NCBI RefSeq assembly: GCF_012910905.1
Contig: NZ_WTVN01000020.1
Coordinates: 1-64,000, forward strand
Reading direction: 5' to 3'
DNA length: 64,000 nucleotides
Source of the DNA: Aromatoleum toluvorans
GTDB lineage: Bacteria > Pseudomonadota > Gammaproteobacteria > Burkholderiales > Rhodocyclaceae
The notes beneath the pieces were generated by a model. It was not told the origin of the DNA. It did no database searches and saw only the letters and a program-made list of their open reading frames with translations. A program made the position numbers and the translations under genes. Shown piece after piece: positions 29,556-36,961 of this stretch (position 1 is the first letter of the stretch; every line of letters begins with the position of its first letter).

Positions 29556-30176
29556 TCAGGCGAGGTCCTTGTTCGATTCCAGATGCTTCGCCGCGGTGAA
29601 GTACTCGGTCGCCCAGCGAACGCGAAGGCGGTCCTTCGGCTTGCCGGGCTGATGGCCCCGGAATTCCCGCACCCAGGCCAGAAGATCGTCGGCCAGCATC
29701 ACAACGTCGGCCTTCTTGCCGACGAGCTGAATCGCCCGTCGGCCGAGCTGAAAGAACTCGGCTTCGGTCGATGCGGTTTGCAGGCGCGCAAAACGCATGG
29801 CGCTCATGTGCGGCCGGTCAGCGTCGTTGGTTTCACCGAGCCGGGCGCCGAAGCTGGATCCATCCTTCAAGTCGGTTTCGACATGGGCGAGCAGGCCGGC
29901 TACGAGCGCATACGCGGTGGCGTCGCCCTCGACGTAGGGCGTCTGCTTTCCTGCTTCGAGTGGCAGCAGCGCGTGAGCGAGGCGCACGAAGGCACCGAGC
30001 AGCAGTACCTGATCGGGAGTTTCGCAGCGACGCAATTCGGCCCGGTCGCGGCGGGTAAACATCGAGAACCTTTTATTCGGCTCGGGTTCGTCTTCGCTGT
30101 GCGGCTGCAACGCGTACCACCAGTTCCGAACGGTTTCGGCCTGGGCGGGAGACAGGAAGCGCAGTTTTTCGGTCAT
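29556..30176 (-). CDS. casB: Cascade small subunit Cse2
   Basis: A 206-residue helical protein of the Cse2/CasB family, present as a dimer along the belly of Cascade where it stabilises the R-loop. Recognisable stretches are RNWWYALQP and RRAIQLVGKKADVVMLADDLLAW. Its ATG overlaps the cas8e stop (ATGA at 30173-30176), showing tight coupling. Confidence 0.93.
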   Translation of the reverse strand: MTEKLRFLSPAQAETVRNWWYALQPHSEDEPEPNKRFSMFTRRDRAELRRCETPDQVLLLGAFVRLAHALLPLEAGKQTPYVEGDATAYALVAGLLAHVETDLKDGSSFGARLGETNDADRPHMSAMRFARLQTASTEAEFFQLGRRAIQLVGKKADVVMLADDLLAWVREFRGHQPGKPKDRLRVRWATEYFTAAKHLESNKDLA

Positions 30177-31768
30177 GCCGGCTCCTTCAGCTGTTCATTC
30201 ACGAATTTCCACATCGCTCTCATCGGCTTGGCAGCGTTGAGCCACTTCGCCAGGTCGGCACGCGCCCTCACCGTTCGTTCGATGTCCCAGTCCTTTTCGT
30301 ATTCGCCCGTCACCCAATCGTCGAACAGGTCGAGGGCAGTCTTCCGCACCGCACGCAGCCACGCGCGCTGCGTTGAAGCGAGAGGTACGGGCTCCAGACC
30401 TTCCGGCAGCGTCAGTGCGTCGAGGGCGCGGTAGAAGGTTGTCTCCGACGCCTGCCAGAAACTTTGTCCGATGGCCGGCTCATCCTTGAGATCGCCGGGG
30501 CGATCGGCCCAAGCCTTCTTCACATGTCCGGAAAGCAGCTTTGCCGCTTCTACCGCGACATCGAGCAGGTCGCGAACGTGGTGTCGGAACTCATTCTCAC
30601 GGCCGCCTGGAGGCGAGTGGACCGGAAGCGTCGCGTCGTACCAGCAACGGGCTTTCATGTTGTCCATGTCGTACCCCGAAACCCACAAACGCGGCTCGGG
30701 GCCGGGCGGGAGCAGGTCGCGTTTTTCCGTCAGGTAATGACGAACCACGCGTGCCGATTCGGGTTGGCGGTCGGCGTTGCCCATGACCAATCCGAGCCAG
30801 TGGCGATAGCCGATCCCGCCCTTCTGCCCCTTCATCGAGAGCGGCAGTTCCTTGTCTTTCGGATCGTGGTAGTACGGGGTCAGCGGGTGCTCCCAGCCGA
30901 GATAGTTGATGCCGTAGTTTCGGGTTCGGTAGCCGGTCAGCAGGCGTTCGGATGCTATTCCGCAGATATCGCAGTGGCCGGCGCGCACGCGCGTCCAGTC
31001 GAGGCGGATACGCCGCGGCATGCTCCAGTAAGCCTGCAACGGGTGGGCATCGTCGGGTGTAGTCTGCCCGTCCTTCCGTTCGCTGGTCCGCGTCGGGGCC
31101 AGCCACGGCAGGATGTCCGATCGCGCCTGGCCCGTGCAGGAACCGTTCAGTTGGGCGATCTTGTTCCGCGGGAGGACATTCAGCCACAGGCGGTGCCACA
31201 GGCTGGGTGGCGTTCCGTCGATTGCGGAGGGTACGAGGAGACAGGTCAGCGGTCCGCCTCCCCGGAGGGATACCCGGTGACCGACGCCGCCAGAGGGCGC
31301 GTTAATTTGCAGGGCGTATAGCGCGATTGCTGCGCAAGCGGGACACATGGCTTCGACGCGATCCCGCTTGTTGAAGAAATCGAGGTTGTCCCGAATGGTC
31401 TTGTCACCCGGGGCGTCGATGAGCAGTGAGGCGATCGGCTTTTCTTCGCCGTTGGGCAAGTCGAGATCCTGCATGAAGGCAGGGCCGTCGCCGTCGAGCA
31501 CGAACGCATCGCGCCACGGAGCGAACGCAGCTTTCAGCGCGTTCTCGTCAGGAGGCGATTCCCAGTACTCCAGCCATTCGTCTTCGTCTTCCGGTGCGAA
31601 GGTGGTTTGCAGGAGGCCGATGAGAAACTGGTAGAGCGCGGAACGGAAGTCGGGACGGGCGGCAACGATGTCAATGAGGTCCGGGCGCGCGATAGCTGTG
31701 GGCGAATGACCCTCCGCTTTCTCGGTGCGGTCCAAGAGCGGCAAGAGATTCAGCTCAATGAGTGTCAT
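30173..31768 (-). CDS. casA: Cascade large subunit Cas8e (Cse1/CasA)
   Basis: A 531-residue protein that recognises the PAM and recruits Cas3. It shows the Cse1 pattern: RPDFRSALYQFLIGLLQTTFAP near 38-59, an internal CPAC (zinc-like) element, GGPLTCLLVP, and a C-terminal four-helix bundle. The N-terminal strand is short compared with E. coli CasA. The ATG at 31768 lies about 30 bases after the predicted transcript start. It is the first gene of the cas8e-to-cas2 transcript. Confidence 0.94.
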   Translation of the reverse strand: MTLIELNLLPLLDRTEKAEGHSPTAIARPDLIDIVAARPDFRSALYQFLIGLLQTTFAPEDEDEWLEYWESPPDENALKAAFAPWRDAFVLDGDGPAFMQDLDLPNGEEKPIASLLIDAPGDKTIRDNLDFFNKRDRVEAMCPACAAIALYALQINAPSGGVGHRVSLRGGGPLTCLLVPSAIDGTPPSLWHRLWLNVLPRNKIAQLNGSCTGQARSDILPWLAPTRTSERKDGQTTPDDAHPLQAYWSMPRRIRLDWTRVRAGHCDICGIASERLLTGYRTRNYGINYLGWEHPLTPYYHDPKDKELPLSMKGQKGGIGYRHWLGLVMGNADRQPESARVVRHYLTEKRDLLPPGPEPRLWVSGYDMDNMKARCWYDATLPVHSPPGGRENEFRHHVRDLLDVAVEAAKLLSGHVKKAWADRPGDLKDEPAIGQSFWQASETTFYRALDALTLPEGLEPVPLASTQRAWLRAVRKTALDLFDDWVTGEYEKDWDIERTVRARADLAKWLNAAKPMRAMWKFVNEQLKEPA

Positions 31769-31804
31769 CGGCGACCTCGAATGTTATGTCGTAACGATAG
31801 CTGC

Positions 31805-31833
31805 ATCGTATTCGTTTGGGTTATGCGAGTCAA
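31805..31833 (-). promoter_or_regulatory. sigma70-type promoter of the Cascade operon
   Basis: On the minus strand TTGACT (31828-31833) and TACGAT (31805-31810) are separated by exactly 17 bases, placing the transcript start near 31798, about 30 bases before cas8e. It is one of the best -35/-10 pairs I found in the window. The pseudo-spacer target lies directly upstream of the -35. Confidence 0.7.
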
Positions 31834-31835
31834 CT

Positions 31836-31860
31836 TCACGTACACAGACTCATCAAGTTT
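31836..31860 (-). other. protospacer-like target of the crRNA-like element
   Basis: Minus-strand sequence starting CTTGATGAGTC at 31857 matches the pseudo-spacer (31934-31955) at 16 of 22 positions. Mismatches are at 6, 12, 14, 15, 18 and 22. The three bases in the PAM position (31858-31860) read AAA. The site ends two bases before the -35 of the Cascade promoter. Confidence 0.6.
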
Positions 31861-31865
31861 AATTT

Positions 31866-31894
31866 TTGTGGATTCGCCGATCCGATGCTACAGT
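31866..31894 (+). promoter_or_regulatory. candidate promoter for the crRNA-like RNA
   Basis: On the plus strand TTGTGG (31866-31871) and TACAGT (31889-31894) are 17 bases apart, giving a start near 31901, five bases before the first repeat-like copy. The match to consensus is moderate (3/6 and 4/6). Confidence 0.45.
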
Positions 31895-31900
31895 CGTATG

Positions 31901-31983
31901 TCCATTTGTTCCCCTCTTATTGGGGATGGACCGCTTGAAGAGTCGGGTTAAGTGGGAGTTCCCCACGTTCGTGGGGACGGCAT
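31901..31983 (+). ncRNA. crRNA-like regulatory RNA (mini-CRISPR with two degenerate repeats)
   Basis: Two degenerate copies of the local repeat are encoded on the strand opposite to the cas genes. Copy 1 (31906-31933) keeps GTTCCCC and GGGGATGGACCG, so its handle differs from the array handle at one base. Copy 2 (31956-31981) keeps GTTCCCCACG and CGTGGGGA with a full hairpin but a decayed handle. Between them is a 22-nt pseudo-spacer (31934-31955), ten bases shorter than array spacers. Cas6e cleavage of copy 1 would yield a short crRNA-like guide. Its best nearby match is the Cascade promoter. The layout resembles creA/CreR elements of other CRISPR types; transcription is not shown here. Confidence 0.65.
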
Positions 31984-32002
31984 AGGCAGTGCCTTCGGCA
32001 AA

Positions 32003-32029
32003 CCGGACCTCGTTCGCTGCGAGGTCCGG
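32003..32029. terminator. hairpin after cas3 / after the crRNA-like RNA
   Basis: CCGGACCTCG (32003-32012) and CGAGGTCCGG (32020-32029) form a perfect 10-bp stem with a 7-base loop. On the minus strand it is 25 bases past the cas3 stop and is followed by TTT; on the plus strand it follows the crRNA-like element. It may terminate either or both. Confidence 0.55.
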
Positions 32030-32053
32030 TCTCCCGGATCGATCGTGCGAGGC

Positions 32054-34783
32054 TCATTTTTCGGCTCGTTTCGTCTCGAGGCCCAGACGGGCGTCGTAGT
32101 GCACTTCCACTTTTTCTCCTTTCAGATTCAGCCCCTCCGCATGTCCGACTTCGCCGTCGCACTCCACCGGCAGGATGTCGGCGTATTTCAGGAAGCGATG
32201 CGTCTGCTTCAGCGCCTCGATTCCACTTCCGAAACGGGCGATCCATTCGCTGGCAAGGCAGTCGAGCCGTCGTGCGGGCACCTTCACTGCACTCGCCGCC
32301 CAGGGGTGGGCGTGTCCGGCCGCCCACGGCCGCAATCCGCTGGCGTCTGCCACTGCTAACACGAATTCGCGGTCCTCGTCGCCGAGACGCGTCGGCTTGT
32401 CTTCCTCGCGATCCCAGCGGCCGGCTTCCTGGCAGTAGCCTTGGCCGAAATCGAGGGTGTTCGTGTTCGCGAGGGTTCGGTCGCCGATGGCTTCGCCCTG
32501 CTTTTTCAACGATGCGTCTTGCAGGCCCGGCGGTATGTCGAGTTCGGCGTCCGGCCCGTACACGGCTTCGATCAGCGTTCGGGCGCCTTCCGGCATGACG
32601 ATGGCGCCGGTTGTCGCGAGGATTCGTTGCGTCAGCCATAGACGGCCGGTATCGGCATACACCCGCGATGCGCGCGGAAAGGGGCCGCGGTGCCAGTCGG
32701 CGGCGGGGTCGGCGTCGAATTCCGGGGCCAGAACGATGAGCTCCGGCGCCGGTCGCCCTTCGATGTCGGACGGATTTCCCGATGCGTCGCGGGTATGCCG
32801 GTGCAGACGGCCGGCGCGCTGGATCAGGAGATCGACCGGCGCGAGATCCGAAATCATGACGTCCGCGTCGCAATCGACCGACTGCTCCATGACTTGCGAT
32901 GAGACCACGATTCGGGCGTGACGGGAGTCGCTGTCGGAGTCCTTTCCGAGCACGTCGAGTACGTGGTCCTCGATCACGAGCCGGTCGGCGAGGGCGTAGC
33001 GGCTATGGAAGAGTGTCAGACGCGCGACGTCGATGCCCTCTGTTTGCCGCAAGCGTTCCCAGGCGTCGCGGGCATCGTCCACGGTGTTGCGAATCCACAC
33101 AACACATTGTCCGGCCGCCGCCGCACCGCGAATGCGGCGAATGACCTCGTCAAGGTCATGCAGAAACCGCACCTGGACCCGACGTGCGACTTCCGGCCTG
33201 GTACCGACTGGAGTGCGCGAAACTCCACCTTCATGGACATGGGTGACGAGAGGATAAGGCGCCGCTTCTTCCTCCCCGTCTTCGCAGGATGTGCGAAGGC
33301 CGCGCCGGAATGCGCCGACCAAGATACTGCGGAGCTCCGCAGGCAAGGTGGCGGAGAGGAGGACGGCGCTGCCGCCTTGGCGTGCGTGCTGTTCGAGGAG
33401 GACCTGGAGAAGCCGTCCGGTGTAAGCGTCATAGGCATGGACTTCATCCGCCACCAGTACCTTGCCTTGCAGGCCGAGCAGTCGCAACGACTGGTGCTGC
33501 GCCGGCAGGGCCGCGAGGAGCGCCTGATCGAGCGTGCCGACGCCGACATTGGCCAGCAGCGCTTTCTTGTTCGAGTCGGCGATCCATGCGGTGCAAAGCG
33601 CGCTGGCCGTGGCCTCACGGCTGTCGTAATCGCGGTCGGCCGGCTGGACCGGAAGGATGCTGGCGCTGAAGTCATCGACCAGCTCGCGTGCCCCGTGGGC
33701 CAGTACGAGTGACGGAGCCGGACGAGGACGGAAGAAACGGCGGTAGACGGTGCCGACCCTACGGTACATCTGGTTAGACGTCGCCATTGTCGGCAGTCCG
33801 AAATACAGGCCGCTCCCTTGGCCGCTTGTCATCAACCGGTGTGCGAAGATCAGCGCCGCCTCGGTCTTGCCGGCCCCGGTGACGTCTTCCAGGAGGATCA
33901 GCTGAGGACCGCGGGCGAGCGGCGTTTCGGCCGCAAACTGCTGCAAGGGGGTGGGCGGAGTCAGGTAGCTGAACAACGCTTGGGCCGATGCGAAAGGAGC
34001 CACTTGGGCCAGATTGAGACCGATCTGTTCAAGCGCCTTTTCTGCTTGCGGAAGGGCATGGTCGTGCCAGTAACGTTCAAGCGGAAGCGGTTCGGCAAGA
34101 TACGGGAAGCAGGTTTGACTCGAACCGACCCAATCCGAAAGGACTGCGAAACCCGCCAACTGCCAGGATGCATCGTACAGCGCCTGCTTGAGCGAGCCGT
34201 CCGGTTCCGGTAGCCCCTCTGGTAGAAGGAATTCGGCAAGGTCGGCGACGAAACGGGCTGCAGCGACGAGGTCTTCCTCGTGGAAGTAGAAATCGGGTTC
34301 GATCGGCAATGTTCCGTCGGTCTCCCGGGGCGGGACGCCATGATGGCCGGTGGTGGCGCGCAACCACGTCAGCCACGCCGAGTTCTTCGGTGCAGGCAGA
34401 CGCGGTAGGGCTATCTGCTGCCGAATCCGCGATTTCCACGCAACCCAGCCGAGCGTGTCGTGACGTATGCCGTTGCCGTAGCGATAGCGGGGGTTCGGGG
34501 AGACCAGCGTAGCGTTGGCGAAGCTCACCTGATTCTGAAAGCCGCGCGCAAATTTTCCGAGATCGTGGAGCGCAAGGAAGAACACGGCCAAGGCGTCGTG
34601 TTGATCCGGCTCGAGTTGTGTGGTCGCGAACCAACGGTCGAGGATGATTCGCTGTTTGCGTAGCAGTACTGCGCCGACGGCCGCCACATCCAGGCAGTGA
34701 TACGGCAGCAAGTGATATCCGGCCCCGTCTCCGTCCTGCGGTCGCGCCTTGCCCCAGTACCGAAAGTATTCCGGATCGCTCAT
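32054..34783 (-). CDS. cas3: CRISPR helicase-nuclease Cas3 (type I-E)
   Basis: A 909-residue effector that unwinds and degrades target DNA after Cascade binding. The HD nuclease domain has His24/His29 and HD73-74 (ALHDLGKF), with TGHHG near 145-149. The SF2 helicase part has Walker A TGAGKT (302-307), DEVH (446-449) and LLSATLP. The gene is complete. It is separated from cas8e by 285 bp, so it is transcribed separately from Cascade. It lies 49 bp after the WYL-regulator gene, with little room for a promoter of its own, so the two may share a transcript. Confidence 0.97.
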   Translation of the reverse strand: MSDPEYFRYWGKARPQDGDGAGYHLLPYHCLDVAAVGAVLLRKQRIILDRWFATTQLEPDQHDALAVFFLALHDLGKFARGFQNQVSFANATLVSPNPRYRYGNGIRHDTLGWVAWKSRIRQQIALPRLPAPKNSAWLTWLRATTGHHGVPPRETDGTLPIEPDFYFHEEDLVAAARFVADLAEFLLPEGLPEPDGSLKQALYDASWQLAGFAVLSDWVGSSQTCFPYLAEPLPLERYWHDHALPQAEKALEQIGLNLAQVAPFASAQALFSYLTPPTPLQQFAAETPLARGPQLILLEDVTGAGKTEAALIFAHRLMTSGQGSGLYFGLPTMATSNQMYRRVGTVYRRFFRPRPAPSLVLAHGARELVDDFSASILPVQPADRDYDSREATASALCTAWIADSNKKALLANVGVGTLDQALLAALPAQHQSLRLLGLQGKVLVADEVHAYDAYTGRLLQVLLEQHARQGGSAVLLSATLPAELRSILVGAFRRGLRTSCEDGEEEAAPYPLVTHVHEGGVSRTPVGTRPEVARRVQVRFLHDLDEVIRRIRGAAAAGQCVVWIRNTVDDARDAWERLRQTEGIDVARLTLFHSRYALADRLVIEDHVLDVLGKDSDSDSRHARIVVSSQVMEQSVDCDADVMISDLAPVDLLIQRAGRLHRHTRDASGNPSDIEGRPAPELIVLAPEFDADPAADWHRGPFPRASRVYADTGRLWLTQRILATTGAIVMPEGARTLIEAVYGPDAELDIPPGLQDASLKKQGEAIGDRTLANTNTLDFGQGYCQEAGRWDREEDKPTRLGDEDREFVLAVADASGLRPWAAGHAHPWAASAVKVPARRLDCLASEWIARFGSGIEALKQTHRFLKYADILPVECDGEVGHAEGLNLKGEKVEVHYDARLGLETKRAEK

Positions 34784-34832
34784 CGGGCCCGTCCCTCAAT
34801 CTCGTTGGCGTCCATTGTCGGACTTGCCGGGC

Positions 34833-35834
34833 TCACCGGATGAGCCTCTCGCGATCATCCTTTTTGTATTTCTCCATCATCCCTGCCACCTCCGCCGCCA
34901 CCACCCGCCGCAACCCCTCCGGCCCCAGCACCTCGCAATGCGTCCCGTGCTTCAGCACATCCATCATCAGTTCCCGGTGATCGGCATACGGCACTTCGAG
35001 CACGTAGCTGCCATCCGCCTCGAATGCGCCGCGCTGCTGAGGGTGCCAGTGTTCGGTCGCGACCCAGCGTGCCCGTTCCGCCGAGAAGCGCAGCCGCGCC
35101 CACTGCAATTCATTGCCGGCGAAGATGCCGTAACCGGGGCCGAGGACGGTGTCGAGGGTCTGGTTGGGAATGTCTTTCGCTACGGTGTCGAGGAGTTCGA
35201 CCTGACGGATGCTGTCGACGGCGAAGTTGCGCAGTGCGCCGCGCAGGTGGCACCAGGCGTCGAGGTACCAGTTTTCGCGGTAATGGACGAGGCGTTGCGG
35301 CGAGATTTCGCGCGTCGTCTCGGCGTCGCGGCCGCGGGCGTAGTAGCGGATGGCGAGGCGCTTGCGGCGCAGCAGTGCGGAGCCGATGTTCTCGAAGTGG
35401 GCGAGCTTGAGGCTGCGCTTGCCGATGCCGACGATCAGCACGCGGCGGCGGATTTCGTCGGCGGGATGGTCGGTGGCGCCCAACAGCTTGTTGAGGCGGG
35501 CAACGAGCGGCTGCACGTGCGGGGCGAGGAGGCCGCCGGGGTCGAGGTTGGCGAGGAGATGCTGCATCGTCAGCAGCGCGTGGATTTCCTTGTCGGAGAA
35601 CCACAGGCCGGGCAGTTCGTACTGCGCGCCGCTGGTCAGGCGAGGATCGAGACGGTAGCCGCCGAGCTCGGGGTCCCACGCGATCGGGATGTTCATGACA
35701 TTGCGCAGGAAGGCGATGTCGCGCTTGAGGGTGGCCGGGGAGACCTCGAGCGTTTCCAGCAGCATGCGGCGGCTCACGGAGCGCCGTTCGTCGAGGAACT
35801 TGCGGATGCGGATGATGCGGTCGGTCTGGCTCAC
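34833..35834 (-). CDS. WYL-domain transcriptional regulator (DeoR-like HTH + WYL + WCX)
   Basis: A 333-residue regulator. The GTG at 35834 gives the usual start MSQTDRIIRIRKFLDERR; a TTG nine codons upstream is possible. An N-terminal winged helix-turn-helix (about 1-60, SRRMLLETLEVSPATLKRDIAFLRN) is followed by the WYL domain, with RLVHYRENWYLDAWC in place of the usual YxxxWYLxA, and a C-terminal WCX region (VLKHGTHCEVLGPEGLRRVV). WYL proteins often sense nucleic-acid or nucleotide ligands and are commonly found with CRISPR and other defence genes. Its position 49 bp upstream of cas3 suggests control of this locus. Confidence 0.85.
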   Translation of the reverse strand: MSQTDRIIRIRKFLDERRSVSRRMLLETLEVSPATLKRDIAFLRNVMNIPIAWDPELGGYRLDPRLTSGAQYELPGLWFSDKEIHALLTMQHLLANLDPGGLLAPHVQPLVARLNKLLGATDHPADEIRRRVLIVGIGKRSLKLAHFENIGSALLRRKRLAIRYYARGRDAETTREISPQRLVHYRENWYLDAWCHLRGALRNFAVDSIRQVELLDTVAKDIPNQTLDTVLGPGYGIFAGNELQWARLRFSAERARWVATEHWHPQQRGAFEADGSYVLEVPYADHRELMMDVLKHGTHCEVLGPEGLRRVVAAEVAGMMEKYKKDDRERLIR

Positions 35835-35953
35835 TGCAGCCTCGGGGGTGACGTGACGCAATCATAGCGATCACGCCCCCCGCGAGGCGGTGAAGAATGC
35901 CCTTGTCTTGGTTGAACGGCTGCGAGCGGCGCAGCGCGCGGTTCGCTATCCGC

Positions 35954-36763
35954 TCAGGGCTCGGTCTTTCCCAGCCGTGCCGAAATCGCCTTCGCGCACG
36001 CGCGCAGCTTCGTCGCCACCGCGCCGTCCCATGCCGGATCGAAGCTCGCGGCGGGGCCCATCGCGGTGATCGCCAGGGCGAGGTGGCCGTTATGGTCGAA
36101 AACCGGGGCGGTGAAGGCGTTGATGCCGGGGATCGGCTTGCCGAGGGCGCGGGCGAGGCGCTCGCGGCGGATCTCGGCGAACTCGGCTTCGAGCTGTTCG
36201 CGCGTGAGGGCCTGGCGGGCGAATTCGTCCTCAATGAGGGCGGTCGTCTGGCGTGCGGGGAGGAAGGCGGCGAAGGTGCGGCCGGTGGCGGAGGTGAGGA
36301 GGTCCATGACCGTGCCGACGCGCATGTTCACATGCACCTGCCGGCTGCATTCCTCGATGCTGACGATGGTCGGGCCGTGGTTGCCCCATACGGCGACCGC
36401 GACGTTCTGCTGGATCTCGTCCGAGAGCCGTGCTGCCTCGGGCGTCGCGACGCGCAGCGGGTTCACGCCGTGCAGCGCCGACAGGCCCATCTGCAGCGCG
36501 AAGGCGCCCAGCCCGTAGCGGCCGGTCACCGGGTCCTGCTCGATGAGGCCGAGCTTGCCGAAGCTCACGAGGTAGGGGTGGGCCTTGGCCGGCGGCATGC
36601 CCGCCTCGCGGGCGAGGTCCTTGAGGATCATCGGCGCATCGTGACGGACCAGCGCCTGCAGTAGTGCGCCGCCGACTTCGATCGACTGGATGCCGCGCCG
36701 GTCGCCGCTCTTCCCGCTCGGGCGCTCTTCGAGTGTTTCGTTGTCCAATCTGTTGTCTCCCAT
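35954..36763 (-). CDS. IclR family transcriptional regulator
   Basis: A 269-residue regulator starting at ATG 36763. It has an N-terminal winged HTH (IQSIEVGGALLQALVRHDAPMILKDLAREAGMPPAKAHPYLVSFGKLGLIEQD) and a C-terminal effector domain (SATGRTFAAFLP, PGINAFTAPVFDHNGHLALAITAMGP). IclR proteins of this kind respond to aromatic acids. It is divergent from the flavin hydroxylase operon, and a palindrome in the shared intergenic region is its likely operator. Confidence 0.9.
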   Translation of the reverse strand: MGDNRLDNETLEERPSGKSGDRRGIQSIEVGGALLQALVRHDAPMILKDLAREAGMPPAKAHPYLVSFGKLGLIEQDPVTGRYGLGAFALQMGLSALHGVNPLRVATPEAARLSDEIQQNVAVAVWGNHGPTIVSIEECSRQVHVNMRVGTVMDLLTSATGRTFAAFLPARQTTALIEDEFARQALTREQLEAEFAEIRRERLARALGKPIPGINAFTAPVFDHNGHLALAITAMGPAASFDPAWDGAVATKLRACAKAISARLGKTEP

Positions 36764-36828
36764 GAGGGCGAATCTTAGCAGCTGTGGGGGCGCTGCATTC
36801 TGCGTGCAATTCAACGATAGCAAATGAA

Positions 36829-36866
36829 TTGACGATTAACAAATAAGCATCTAGGATGATTCATCC
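36829..36866 (+). promoter_or_regulatory. promoter and palindromic operator of the hydroxylase operon
   Basis: TTGACG (36829-36834) and TAGGAT (36852-36857) are 17 bases apart on the plus strand. GGATGA-T-TCATCC (36854-36866) is a perfect palindrome overlapping the -10 and start site, where an IclR protein could block RNA polymerase. Confidence 0.55.
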
Positions 36867-36961
36867 CTGCGCGTTGCAGGACGGATGCGATAGAAAAACC
36901 ACCGGGGACACGCCCGACAGAAGGCGGCGCCGGCAGATGCGACATCGAGGAGGAGAGGCCC

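Noticed and set aside
31607-31951. A plus-strand 114-codon frame over the mini-CRISPR region, and the idea of a creT-like toxin gene there
   Set aside because: It crosses the start of cas8e, has no ribosome site and no recognisable features. The predicted promoter leads straight into cas8e with about a 30-base leader, leaving no room for a separate small toxin gene. The element therefore looks like an autorepressor rather than a toxin-antitoxin RNA pair.
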